Notes under the pieces: model-generated
Seen by the model: the letters and a program-made list of their open reading frames with translations, nothing else
Database searches by the model: none
Told to the model about the DNA's origin: nothing
In this document: positions 1 to 7,583 of the stretch, piece after piece
Layout of the letters: each line of letters opens with the position of its first letter
Position numbering within the stretch: the first letter of the stretch is position 1
Program-made: the position numbers and the translations under genes
Source of the DNA: Mariniphaga anaerophila
Lineage (GTDB): Bacteria; Bacteroidota; Bacteroidia; Bacteroidales; Prolixibacteraceae
NCBI RefSeq assembly: GCF_900129025.1
Contig: NZ_FQUM01000006.1
Location: forward strand, 334,987 to 398,986
Direction: 5' to 3'
DNA length: 64,000 bases

Positions 1-1263
1 CGCCACAACAGCAGTTCCGGCGGTGGCATCCTCTGTATCGATGGCCAGAATCGTTCCTGAAAGTTTAATCGGAGGTGCATAACGATTATCAACAATTGCC
101 CCGGCAAATCCTTCTGCTTTATTCCCCACGCCTGCAGCCACAGCTTTCTCCACAAAATCGGGCCCGGGGAGAGAAGCATAAATCAACGAAGTCCCGTTTT
201 CTTTCTGAAATTCGGGTCGGTTAAGAATTTGCTGCAGCGTCCAGGTCACGTCACCTGCTCCTCCGGCAGTAGGGTTATCGCCCATATCGCTAATTATGAA
301 TGGGTGTTTTTCGCTGGCAACAGCCATGTCCAGACATTCGTCCAACTGTGCCACAGGTGCTACAAATTCAAATTCATTTCGAACATCCCAAAAACTCTGA
401 GCGAGAAACTCGGCGCCCTCTGAAACCTTTTCCCTGTCGTCGCCGGTAACCACTACAACGCCACGATTCCGCGGCTCGTCTGCCCAGGCATATCCAATCC
501 AAATTGCCGCATCAATTACTCCTTCCTGATCGGCTATTCCCGGAACTTTGGCGTACAAACTTTTTCCGGGTTCAATACGAGTGCTTGTTTTTTCTCCGGG
601 CAACAAAATCGGCACCGGAATCCACGCTTTATACTTTGGTTTCCCTTTCCCGCTTTCCAAACGGTCGAGCAAATTTTCCAACGCACGCTGTTTCGATTCC
701 AGCGCATCTTCGTGTGGCGCCATGCGGTAACAGGTAATCAGATCGGTGTGTCTGGCCAGTTTTTCGGTAACATTTCCATGCAAATCCATCGATGTGGAAA
801 TAACCGGCTCCTTCCCCACCACCTCACGTATTTTTGCAATTAAATCCCCTTCGGGGTCATCCAGCCCGACAACACTCATGGCGCCATGAATGTCAAAAAA
901 TACTCCGTCGTAAGGAAGATTTTCTTTTAACATGGCAAGAGTTTCGTTCACCAAAGAATCATAAGCAGCACGGGCTACAATACCTCCGGGAATCGCATGT
1001 CCGCGTAATGTAGGAAACCATTCTGCCCGTTTCCGGTCTTCCGAATCATCTGACAAAAAAGGGTAATATGAAAAAATATCGCTGCCCCTCCGAATCCGGA
1101 AATCCGCCGTGTGCGTTACTGCCGGAGAAAAAGTGCTCGACTCGATGGCTAAACCGCAAATAGCCACCCTTGGCAAATCTGAACTACTTTTTTTTGTACC
1201 CGTTGTACATGAATATCCCAGCGCCACAAGCGCGAAAAACAGAACAAATGCTAGCTTTTTCAT
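1..1263 (-). CDS. M81 (MlrC-type) metallopeptidase-family lipoprotein, partial
   Basis: The frame is open from an ATG at 1263 to the left edge without a stop, so 421 N-terminal residues are visible and the C-terminus lies outside the window. It starts with a lipoprotein signal (hydrophobic residues 4-17, lipobox ending at Cys19), so the protein is predicted to sit on the periplasmic or outer face of a membrane. The body matches the M81/MlrC family (zinc hydrolases first known from microcystin degradation). The family's zinc-ligand pattern is seen: Asp124-x-His126 is a conserved DIHGAM element, and Asp160-x-His162 plus His184 keep the 2- and 22-residue spacing of the MlrC metal site. In Bacteroidota such proteins are widespread and their substrates mostly unknown, so microcystin is not implied. 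A -7 promoter box lies 36 bp upstream. Family assignment is firm; substrate unknown. Confidence 0.85.
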   Translation of the reverse strand, partial: MKKLAFVLFFALVALGYSCTTGTKKSSSDLPRVAICGLAIESSTFSPAVTHTADFRIRRGSDIFSYYPFLSDDSEDRKRAEWFPTLRGHAIPGGIVARAAYDSLVNETLAMLKENLPYDGVFFDIHGAMSVVGLDDPEGDLIAKIREVVGKEPVISTSMDLHGNVTEKLARHTDLITCYRMAPHEDALESKQRALENLLDRLESGKGKPKYKAWIPVPILLPGEKTSTRIEPGKSLYAKVPGIADQEGVIDAAIWIGYAWADEPRNRGVVVVTGDDREKVSEGAEFLAQSFWDVRNEFEFVAPVAQLDECLDMAVASEKHPFIISDMGDNPTAGGAGDVTWTLQQILNRPEFQKENGTSLIYASLPGPDFVEKAVAAGVGNKAEGFAGAIVDNRYAPPIKLSGTILAIDTEDATAGTAVVA

Positions 1264-1298
1264 ATCGTTTTTTAGTTTGAATCATTAACCTGCAAAAA

Positions 1299-1306
1299 CA
1301 AAGATA
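1299..1306 (-). promoter_or_regulatory. -7 promoter box (TATCTTTG) for the M81 gene
   Basis: Exact match on the minus strand to the Bacteroidota -7 consensus TAnnTTTG, 36 bp before the ATG at 1263. No clear -33 TTTG was found at the expected distance. Confidence 0.5.
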
Positions 1307-1340
1307 CAAATGATCTCCTGCGGCACACCGCCTTCATCAT

Positions 1341-1376
1341 AATAAAAACAGAAGAAACCGCAGCTTCTTCTGTTTT
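1341..1376 (-). terminator. intrinsic terminator after the small lipoprotein gene
   Basis: A perfect 12-bp inverted repeat (arms 1345-1356 and 1365-1376, 8-nt loop) ends in a run of U's when read on the minus strand. It lies about 60 bp beyond the stop codon of the gene at 1435-1764. Confidence 0.7.
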
Positions 1377-1434
1377 ATTTCAAAATTCTTATTGTTCAGC
1401 AGGAACAAAAAGTCAATTGGTTAGCAATATTCCA

Positions 1435-1764
1435 TCAACACTCCATATCGTCCAGGCTTTCCTGCGCATCGTCGATGGCATTTTGCCACACCACACGATC
1501 CTGCCCGGTCAACAACGTACAATCTCCGTATGGCCTTAGTGCATTTAAATAAGCCTGAGCCGCCTGTTTGTAAGCATTGCAATTAGCGGAAGTAGGGTTA
1601 GTAGCAAACGTCTGAGCGGCTGCCGCCATTGCGTTTAATTCATCACTCAGTTCGGTAGCCCATGCAACAGAGCAGGGCGTTTCTTTTTCTTCACTTTTTT
1701 TGCAGGAAGAAATCCCTGCGACAAGAAACATCAAAAGAAATAGAGACAAAATTTTGTTTTTCAT
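1435..1764 (-). CDS. small lipoprotein of unknown function
   Basis: This 109-residue protein has a clear lipoprotein signal (MKNKILSLFLLMFLVAGISS followed by Cys). The ATG at 1764 is chosen because it begins exactly at that signal, whereas an upstream extension would only add unrelated hydrophobic sequence. The mature part is short, alanine- and asparagine-rich and contains four further cysteines (in PCSV, ANCN, GDCT and the C-terminal MEC), which could form two disulfides in the periplasm. The helical pattern of the middle part (AMAAAAQTF, QAAQAYLNAL) suggests a small helical bundle. I do not recognise a family. The gene stands alone, with its own terminator downstream and the 3' end of the GH30 gene upstream. 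Confidence 0.7.
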   Translation of the reverse strand: MKNKILSLFLLMFLVAGISSCKKSEEKETPCSVAWATELSDELNAMAAAAQTFATNPTSANCNAYKQAAQAYLNALRPYGDCTLLTGQDRVVWQNAIDDAQESLDDMEC

Positions 1765-1962
1765 GCTATTGTATATTTGTGCTAGAAAAGTTACGGCAAT
1801 AAACATTTCTATCCAAATTATGCTAATCGAAGACAAAAAAAATCTACTCAACCCGATAACAAACACATCAAATTCAGCCTATCTTGAATATACATTTAGC
1901 TAGAACCTACCGGAGCATAAACTGTCCAGATTTTACATTAAAAAAAATAAAGCAAGACGAAT

Positions 1963-3633
1963 TCAGTCAATTACAACAAACTTGCCTTGCGCCGCTTGAC
2001 CTGCAGAATTTGTTAACCTTAAAAAATATGTTCCGGCTTCAAATCCACTTCGGGATATTTCTACGTGCTGTTTCCCGGCGGAAAAAGAACCAAGTTTTCT
2101 TTTAGATAATTGCTTCCCGGTAATGTCAAATACTTCCAACAAATAATCTTCGCCTTCGTTTGCAACAAAACGAATTCGGGCATCCCGCGAAAAAGGATTG
2201 GGAAAAACCGCAACCTCCGAAAATGATGAGCGGGAAGCAGGAACCAAAATTCCTGAGTTTACAACCGACAAACGCAAATCAACGGTATTTAGAGAGCGGG
2301 GCAACACCTGAAGCAAAGTATCCTTTAAATAATCAAAAGTTACAAAGCTACTATTCTCATTTGTAGAATAAGTAGTTGCTTCATTTATCCTAAAATCCGG
2401 GACCTGAAGCCGAATGTTAAATGTATCGTGCTCCGAACGATTGATGGCGATGAATGCTGCCGAATCGCCGGTTGAACTAATAAAAGCTGCGGTTTTCAAT
2501 TGCTCGTTGTCTCCGGTTGTGCCGATTCGTTTCCACCCCGGATGAATAAACCGCGAGTAATGTTTGAACACGTAAAAATCTTTGGTGCAGTGATAACCGT
2601 AGGCGTTGGTCCATCGGGATCTGTCCCAGGGAAAATGCAGGGCAACAAGTCCCCCGTTCTCCCAAATCAAATCCCAGTAGAGAAATGCAGTTACACTCTC
2701 CTGCACAAGCGATTGGTAAATCATTCCGGCCAGGGGAAACCAGCCGGTGCGGGAATATTCAGTTTGAAAATGAGGAATATTGGGACGAAAATTACCTACT
2801 TTAGCATAGTTTGACGATGTAAACGGATCGTCCTCCACAGTTCCGCTTTCCGCGCCGTGGTACAAATGATGCCCTATTCCGTAGAGCTTTGATAAATCCA
2901 GTGCATTAACGTAGTTTTCCACAGCATTGTATCCAATCCCGATGCATTCCGGTCCTAAAAAAAAGGGACGGTCTGCGCGCTTCTGCACAGTATCGTAAAC
3001 AGCATCGAGCGCCTTATTGTAACCTGCCAGGGTATCTGCTGCATTCACCACTTCAGAAGGCCGCAGCAGACAACTCTCGTAACCGGCCGCCCAATCAGGC
3101 TCATTCTGAATGCTGATATATTTCGGGAAAATTCCGTTGGCGTTGTAATCATCCAAAGAAGCATTCCACCATTGGGCAAACCCGGCATAATCGAACTCCA
3201 CTACCCCGTCGTTAACAGTATATTTTAACGTTCCCCCGTTATCTTTGTCATTGTTACTTTTCAGGTAACCGGGAGGCCCCCAGGAAGTAACCATAACATC
3301 TACAGGATGCCCCAACGAACTCTCCGCGGCAGAAACGAATTGCTTCACGTGGTTAATCATCTCGTTATCGTAACCAAACGTATTTCTCACCCGCAAAATA
3401 TCCAGGCTCAGTTCTTTAAAAATCACATCGTAAATCTCAGCCCGGTTGGGATGGGCAGTCAGCCAGTTTTCGTAATATGCCAGCGAAGCACCAAATCCGG
3501 TAATGGCTTGATTTTCCTCATCTACATTCATCTGAATGGATTGAACAGATCCTGACTGTGCACATACTTTTTGCGGGATTCCAATCACCATAAAAAATAA
3601 AAAAATTGCAATCGGGCAATAATTCAACTTCAT
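1963..3633 (-). CDS. GH30-family glycoside hydrolase with T9SS sorting domain
   Basis: A secreted 556-residue glycosidase. A signal peptide ending near Ala25 is followed by the (beta/alpha)8 barrel of clan GH-A with the GH30 side beta-domain. The acid/base is Glu178 in SIQNEPDW and the likely nucleophile is Glu292 in HFQTEYS. The first beta-strand carries ITGFGAS, typical of GH30 enzymes. A side-domain segment reading FYVFKHYSRFIHPGWKRI recalls the xylanase-type subfamilies (GH30_8 and relatives), so a beta-1,4-xylan or glucuronoxylan substrate is a reasonable guess, not proven. The last ~80 residues (from VFPNPFS to the C-terminal FVVID) form a type A T9SS sorting domain, so the enzyme should pass through the Por secretion system and be released or anchored at the cell surface. 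No neighbouring SusCD pair is present. Confidence 0.88.
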   Translation of the reverse strand: MKLNYCPIAIFLFFMVIGIPQKVCAQSGSVQSIQMNVDEENQAITGFGASLAYYENWLTAHPNRAEIYDVIFKELSLDILRVRNTFGYDNEMINHVKQFVSAAESSLGHPVDVMVTSWGPPGYLKSNNDKDNGGTLKYTVNDGVVEFDYAGFAQWWNASLDDYNANGIFPKYISIQNEPDWAAGYESCLLRPSEVVNAADTLAGYNKALDAVYDTVQKRADRPFFLGPECIGIGYNAVENYVNALDLSKLYGIGHHLYHGAESGTVEDDPFTSSNYAKVGNFRPNIPHFQTEYSRTGWFPLAGMIYQSLVQESVTAFLYWDLIWENGGLVALHFPWDRSRWTNAYGYHCTKDFYVFKHYSRFIHPGWKRIGTTGDNEQLKTAAFISSTGDSAAFIAINRSEHDTFNIRLQVPDFRINEATTYSTNENSSFVTFDYLKDTLLQVLPRSLNTVDLRLSVVNSGILVPASRSSFSEVAVFPNPFSRDARIRFVANEGEDYLLEVFDITGKQLSKRKLGSFSAGKQHVEISRSGFEAGTYFLRLTNSAGQAAQGKFVVID

Positions 3634-3811
3634 CGATTTTATTTAGTTTTTGGTTTAAACTACATATTTACCAACAAGTTAATAAAATAAACCCTTCGGG
3701 TTATTGTGGTTAATACATTTTATAAAATTTTATGTTTTTAAATAGCGTTTTTTCAACTAACCCGAAAAACAAAAGCAATGGAAACAACGAAACACATCCC
3801 CAATCATTCAT

Positions 3812-3819
3812 TATATTTG
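3812..3819 (+). promoter_or_regulatory. -7 promoter box (TATATTTG) for the small charged protein
   Basis: Exact TAnnTTTG match 26-38 bp before the two candidate start codons (3845, 3857). No obvious -33 element. Confidence 0.5.
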
Positions 3820-3844
3820 TTTCAGCGAAATGCGTTAACAACAA

Positions 3845-4111
3845 ATGAATTGCCATATGAAACCGGAAAAAGAGCAAAATCTGGAGAAAAAAGAAGAAGT
3901 GGTTCAGAGCAAAAAAGAAGGATGGATTGACAAAGCAGAAAAGATTATTGACGAAACGTCGGAAAAAATCCACAACAGCGACGCGTACCGAAAAGCTGAC
4001 CAGTCGATGGAAAAGGCGACCAAAAAAATTTTCAGACAGGCCGGGAAATGGTGGGGCAAATCGGAACGATATTTTAAAAACCTGGCCGAAAACGAGGAAA
4101 ATACTAAATAG
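3845..4111 (+). CDS. small, highly charged helical protein
   Basis: An 88-residue protein (84 if the second ATG at 3857 is used; both are in frame and neither has a Shine-Dalgarno sequence). It has no signal peptide or membrane segment and is about 40% Lys, Glu and Asp. Residues 25-60 form an amphipathic helix pattern (DKAEKIIDETSEKIHNSD), followed by a basic aromatic stretch FRQAGKWWGKSERYFKN. The repeated DKAEK/ETSEK/EKATK character resembles YtxH-like or late-embryogenesis-type stress proteins, though I cannot assign a family. Codon use is like the neighbours, and a good -7 promoter box lies just upstream, which together favour a real gene over a chance frame. Confidence 0.65.
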   Translation: MNCHMKPEKEQNLEKKEEVVQSKKEGWIDKAEKIIDETSEKIHNSDAYRKADQSMEKATKKIFRQAGKWWGKSERYFKNLAENEENTK

Positions 4112-4205
4112 CAAATGCAGATAATTCTCAAACCAACCTGCCCTGCCATCCTATTTGCAAAAAGCCTCACGAATTTCCAATAGCATTTCCCTGGAAATTA
4201 CACCT

Positions 4206-4895
4206 TTAAAAGCACTCTGCCTTTATTGAATTGTAGTAAACAGTGGTGGTAGCTCCAAATCCTGAATCAATTCCAACAATGAGCCACAGATTCCCGTCTT
4301 CATCTGTTGCCGCACCAAACGGCGATCCGTTAGAAACAGTTTTCAGTGTGTAAGTTTCAGAATCGGTGCCGTTAGCAAAATCACTCACTGCCACCATATT
4401 TTCCCCGCCTTCAGTTTGCTGTCCTTTGTCAATATTCATCCGGTAAAAGTTCTCGCTGTCCTTTTCCTTTTTGGGCTCAGCAGTAGTTGCCCCCACCTTT
4501 ACACACACCGATTCGCCCGGACTTCCGCCAACGCCTTCCAGCCCGTTGGGAACATCGGTAGCAAATTCAACCGTAAATGTGATGTAATATACCGTGTTGG
4601 GTTCCAATCCGGAAACTTTTCGTTTAGCAAACATAAAAAGATCCTCGCTGCGATTATTCCCCGATTGTTTAATTGCCATTTGACTTCTGTCAAGCGGTTC
4701 AGGCAACGTATCGTACTCAAACACCAGCTCATAATTTGATTCTTCCCCCACAGGGTAATCAGCAAAATCGCCACTCCACCCGTCGGTACCCTCGGCAAAA
4801 TCAAAGAAAAAATCTACGGGATCGGGTTGGTTAAGATTTTTGTCGCTACACGAGAACAAAACAAGCAAAGCGGCAACAACTGCAATTTTCTTCAT
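4206..4895 (-). CDS. lipoprotein of unknown function
   Basis: A 230-residue lipoprotein. The ATG at 4895 starts the signal MKKIAVVAALLVLFSC, with the lipidated Cys in FSCSDK; a longer in-frame start (4967) would place unrelated polar sequence before the signal. The mature protein is acidic. It opens with DFFFDFAEGTDGWSGDFADYPVG, the kind of opening seen in beta-sandwich or jelly-roll carbohydrate-binding domains of Bacteroidota lipoproteins. It also has a GLEPNTVYYITFTVEF strand typical of such folds, and ends with TTTVYYNSIKAECF. I infer a beta-sandwich surface or periplasmic lipoprotein and can give no function. It lies convergent with the small charged protein and immediately downstream of queD on the same strand, with a 90-bp gap. 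Confidence 0.72.
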   Translation of the reverse strand: MKKIAVVAALLVLFSCSDKNLNQPDPVDFFFDFAEGTDGWSGDFADYPVGEESNYELVFEYDTLPEPLDRSQMAIKQSGNNRSEDLFMFAKRKVSGLEPNTVYYITFTVEFATDVPNGLEGVGGSPGESVCVKVGATTAEPKKEKDSENFYRMNIDKGQQTEGGENMVAVSDFANGTDSETYTLKTVSNGSPFGAATDEDGNLWLIVGIDSGFGATTTVYYNSIKAECF

Positions 4896-4985
4896 AATTA
4901 CGGTTTTAAACATTATTTCTTCCTGTACCGGTGAAAAAAAACGAGGCGCAGAATCGGCTGCCATCAAATTTAAAAAAATTTAGGT

Positions 4986-5438
4986 TTATTCCGCATTATC
5001 GGCGGCAAACCATTCGGCAAACGAAGTGGCTGTTTCGTAAAGACGAATGCTAAACAATTCAATTTCTTCGGGTAACTGCTGTTTAAGAATCTCCGCAATA
5101 AAAGTTGCAATATTTTCCGTTGTGGGCTGAAAGTCAACTACAAAAATACGTTCAGAAATTTTCTTCAACATGGCAACCTGTTCTTCCGGAACGAGCCTGT
5201 TCACCATCATGACATGATCGAAACGGCTGACTACATTTTCTTTTACCATGTTTTTCAACTCCCCAAAATCCATTACCATCCCGTCCTTAGGATGCCCGGG
5301 CCGATTCAGAGGCTCTCCTTTCAGGGTTACTTCCAGTTTATAAGAATGCCCGTGAATATTACGGCACACCCCGTCGTATTGATACAACGCATGAGCCATT
5401 TCGAAATGAAACCGTTTTGTTACCCTGATTTTCGGCAT
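4986..5438 (-). CDS. queD: 6-carboxytetrahydropterin synthase (QueD/PTPS family)
   Basis: A 150-residue cytosolic enzyme of the 6-pyruvoyl-tetrahydropterin synthase fold. In bacteria this family usually converts dihydroneopterin triphosphate to 6-carboxytetrahydropterin, the second step towards queuosine. Zinc ligands are His16 (in HFEMAHAL) with His29 and His31 (NIHGHSY); Cys25 just before them is the catalytic cysteine. Further family hallmarks are MVMDFGELK and PTTENIATF. The ATG at 5438 gives the family's usual N-terminus (MPKIRVTKRFHFEMAH). No other queuosine gene is in the window, so a true 6-pyruvoyl-tetrahydropterin synthase role cannot be excluded. It is divergently transcribed from trpS across a 167-bp region with promoter boxes for both. 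Confidence 0.9.
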   Translation of the reverse strand: MPKIRVTKRFHFEMAHALYQYDGVCRNIHGHSYKLEVTLKGEPLNRPGHPKDGMVMDFGELKNMVKENVVSRFDHVMMVNRLVPEEQVAMLKKISERIFVVDFQPTTENIATFIAEILKQQLPEEIELFSIRLYETATSFAEWFAADNAE

Positions 5439-5463
5439 AATGATATTTTCAAATTTGAAAAAG

Positions 5464-5491
5464 CAAAAATACACATTTTACCCAACTCAAA
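5464..5491 (-). promoter_or_regulatory. promoter for queD (-33 TTTG, -7 TATTTTTG)
   Basis: On the minus strand TTTG (5488-5491) is followed after 16 nt by TATTTTTG (5464-5471), a full match to the Bacteroidota -7 box. It gives a leader of about 20-25 nt before the ATG at 5438, too short for a preQ1 riboswitch. Confidence 0.6.
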
Positions 5492-5569
5492 TCGTTTAAG
5501 CCAATCGTATCATTTGGGTTTGTTTTGCTGGTAATGACTGTAAAGTACTGAATTCATTCACATTTTTTC

Positions 5570-5577
5570 TATTTTTG
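5570..5577 (+). promoter_or_regulatory. -7 promoter box (TATTTTTG) for trpS
   Basis: Exact TAnnTTTG match 28 bp before the trpS ATG. The implied leader of ~20 nt leaves no room for an attenuator. Confidence 0.55.
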
Positions 5578-5605
5578 TGGGCTGAAAAATTCAGATTCAA
5601 TTAAG

Positions 5606-6610
5606 ATGACAAAGAAACCGACAGTTCTTAGCGGGATACGACCAACAGGCTATCTGCACCTCGGAAACTATTTCGGGGCGGTGCGCAATTTTTTACGGAT
5701 GCAGGACGATTTTAACTGCTTCTTTTTTATTGCCGACATACATTCTCTTACAACTCACCCCACGCCCGACAATCTTCAGGCAGGAGTAAAACAGGTACTG
5801 GCAGAATATTTAGCTTGCGGGATTGACCCCGAAAAAGCTACTATTTACATCCAAAGCGATGTGCCGGAAGTTACCGAATTGTATACTATTTTAAACATGA
5901 ATGCGTACCTGGGAGAACTGGAACGCACAACTTCGTTTAAAGACAAGGCGCGCAAGCAACCCGACAACGTAAACGCCGGACTGCTTACCTACCCGGTGCT
6001 GATGGCTTCCGATATTATTATCCACAGAGCCAACTTTGTACCGGTGGGAAAAGACCAGGAACAGAACCTGGAAATGGCCCGGAAATTTGCAAAACGCTTT
6101 AACCGGATGTACAAAAAAGAGGTATTTCCTATTCCTCAGTCTTACACTTTTGACGGGAAAGACATGATAAAAGTGCCCGGACTGGACGGAAGCGGTAAAA
6201 TGGGTAAATCAGAAGGAAACGCCATTAACCTTTACGAAGATCCGAAATCCATCCGCAAAAAAGTAATGAGGGCAGTAACCGATGCCGGCCCGACAGAAAT
6301 GAACCAGGAAAAACCGGAAACCGTGCAAAACCTGTTTACGCTGATGGAAATTGTTTCGAAACCGGAAACAGTTGCTCATTTTGACGAGCTGTACAACAAC
6401 TGCGAAATTAGGTACGGCGACATGAAAAAGCAACTGGCAGAGGATATTATATCATATACTTCGCCAATACGCGACCGGATTATTGATATATTGAAAAATG
6501 ATGAGTACCTTGCAAAGGTTGCAAAAATGGGTGCTGAAAAAGCACGAGAATCAGCTTCAAAAACCCTGGCTGAGGTAAAAAAGGTAGTCGGATTTAAAAG
6601 GTTGTTTTAA
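5606..6610 (+). CDS. trpS: tryptophanyl-tRNA synthetase
   Basis: A class I aminoacyl-tRNA synthetase of 334 residues, the usual bacterial length, charging tRNA-Trp in the cytosol. The HIGH-type ATP signature is seen as TGYLHLGNY (residues 14-22) and the KMSKS loop as KMGKS (198-202). Between them is the tryptophan-binding region including LLTYPVLMASDI and VGKDQEQN (148-154), as in bacterial TrpRS. The C-terminal helical domain recognises the anticodon. The ATG at 5606 gives the standard start just ahead of the first beta-strand (TVLSGIRPTG). The gene is monocistronic, with its own promoter box and a strong terminator. A 16-bp perfect palindrome covers its last codons and stop. Confidence 0.97.
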   Translation: MTKKPTVLSGIRPTGYLHLGNYFGAVRNFLRMQDDFNCFFFIADIHSLTTHPTPDNLQAGVKQVLAEYLACGIDPEKATIYIQSDVPEVTELYTILNMNAYLGELERTTSFKDKARKQPDNVNAGLLTYPVLMASDIIIHRANFVPVGKDQEQNLEMARKFAKRFNRMYKKEVFPIPQSYTFDGKDMIKVPGLDGSGKMGKSEGNAINLYEDPKSIRKKVMRAVTDAGPTEMNQEKPETVQNLFTLMEIVSKPETVAHFDELYNNCEIRYGDMKKQLAEDIISYTSPIRDRIIDILKNDEYLAKVAKMGAEKARESASKTLAEVKKVVGFKRLF

Positions 6611-6616
6611 AACAAC
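6601..6616. repeat. 16-bp perfect palindrome at the trpS stop codon
   Basis: GTTGTTTT followed directly by AAAACAAC, overlapping the last sense codons and the stop. It is A+T-rich with no loop, and a function is not evident. Confidence 0.5.
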
Positions 6617-6640
6617 ACATATACCCTGGGTAACATTTAT

Positions 6641-6662
6641 GCCGGGCTGTTGCCCGGCTTTT
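6641..6662 (+). terminator. intrinsic terminator of trpS
   Basis: A 7-bp all-G+C stem (GCCGGGC / GCCCGGC, 6641-6647 and 6652-6658) with a TGTT loop, followed by TTTTCATTTT, 30 bp after the trpS stop. Confidence 0.85.
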
Positions 6663-6811
6663 CATTTTCCTGATTCTTTTATGCATTCAGGGATATTATT
6701 AAACCAGAGTGTGATCCAAACAACAAAAGTGGGTTGCTCACATCACCATCCGGAACCGATAAATGGTAACGGGATTGAAAGAAACAAAAAACACGGGCAA
6801 AATCAGCCACT

Positions 6812-7018
6812 TTAACTGGCATATTTGTGCCGGTAATTTTTCAGGCATTCTTCGTGCTTGCAGATAATATCTCTCATTTCCACAGAGCTCATGTTTGTTG
6901 TCTTTTCGATCAACTCTGCTACAGACATTTTGCTGAACTCTTTCAACGCGCACTCATCAAAACAAAGGTCGAAATGACCTTCCAGCAAAAGTTTATAAAA
7001 ATAATTTTTCTCTTCCAT
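6812..7018 (-). CDS. small conserved-looking cytosolic protein
   Basis: A 68-residue protein starting at the ATG at 7018 (MEEKNYFYKLLLEGHFDLCF). It has no signal peptide or membrane helix. Notable features are the aromatic N-terminal helix and the acidic-cysteine stretch FDLCFDECALKEF. There are four cysteines in all (Cys19, Cys23, Cys53 and Cys58, the last pair in IICKHEEC); the spacing C-x3-C ... C-x4-C could suit a small metal site, which is inference. I do not recognise a family. Support for a real gene is the near-consensus promoter pair just upstream (7048-7074) and the absence of any competing frame. Confidence 0.55.
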   Translation of the reverse strand: MEEKNYFYKLLLEGHFDLCFDECALKEFSKMSVAELIEKTTNMSSVEMRDIICKHEECLKNYRHKYAS

Positions 7019-7047
7019 CTTGTGTTTTTTTAACGGCTTGTACATGT

Positions 7048-7074
7048 CAAAAGTATCTAGTTTTGTTAAACAAA
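7048..7074 (-). promoter_or_regulatory. promoter for the 68-residue protein (-33 TTTG, -7 TACTTTTG)
   Basis: On the minus strand TTTG (7071-7074) is followed after 15 nt by TACTTTTG (7048-7055), a full -7 match, 30 bp before the ATG at 7018. The spacer is slightly short. Confidence 0.5.
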
Positions 7075-7583
7075 CGGTCAGAAAAAACGCTGAAAGTAAA
7101 TTCTCAAAATGCCTAATTTTTTATCCAAAAAGCTGATACCACTTTCTTTACTAATGCATTACCGGAAATCATTCACATCAACTCGTCAACGATGCACTGC
7201 TTCTGACTTTTATTGCCGACAACATAAAAAGAAGCCCCATCTAAACAACCTATAAACACCTGAATATCTACACTTAGCGAAAACAAAATTGTAGCGATAA
7301 CAAAACTGACTTTCGAAGAGCAACGCACTTCAATCCACCCCAACAAAACCTCCTTCGTACTTGTGGTCAAAGCAAAAAAAGCAAGACATTTATCAGGATC
7401 TCTCCACGGATGAAAAGCTGATACAATTTATCAGCAAAACGGACAGACACCCCGCAGATATTCATTATCTTTCGAACTGAAAACAATAAAGAAGTATGCC
7501 CACAGCCAGAAGCAACAACATGGAAATATAACGTTTAAAAAAGCTGTTACTGAGTATTTATTGAAAACCAAATAATAACCATC
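7056..7583. other. ~530-bp stretch without a convincing gene
   Basis: Between the small protein and the first sulfatase I find no long open frame and no good promoter for the sulfatases. A short plus-strand frame near 7379-7477 (KQDIYQDLSTDEKLIQFISK...) has protein-like composition but no start codon context, and stops after ~35 codons. It could be a decayed gene remnant, but I cannot identify a parent family. Confidence 0.4.

Noticed and set aside
3700..3735. small AACCC-TTC-GGGTT hairpin upstream of the GH30 gene
   Set aside because: Five-bp stem without a U-run; too weak to call.
5439..5605. possible preQ1 riboswitch before queD or attenuator before trpS
   Set aside because: Promoter boxes leave leaders of only about 20-25 nt on either side, too short for either element.
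7173..7370. 65-codon minus-strand frame in the region before the sulfatases
   Set aside because: No promoter, no recognisable family, and a start in an A+T-rich stretch; judged a chance frame.
7379..7480. possible pseudogene fragment (KQDIYQDLSTDEKLIQF...)
   Set aside because: Protein-like for about 35 codons but no parent family recognised and no further pieces in other frames.
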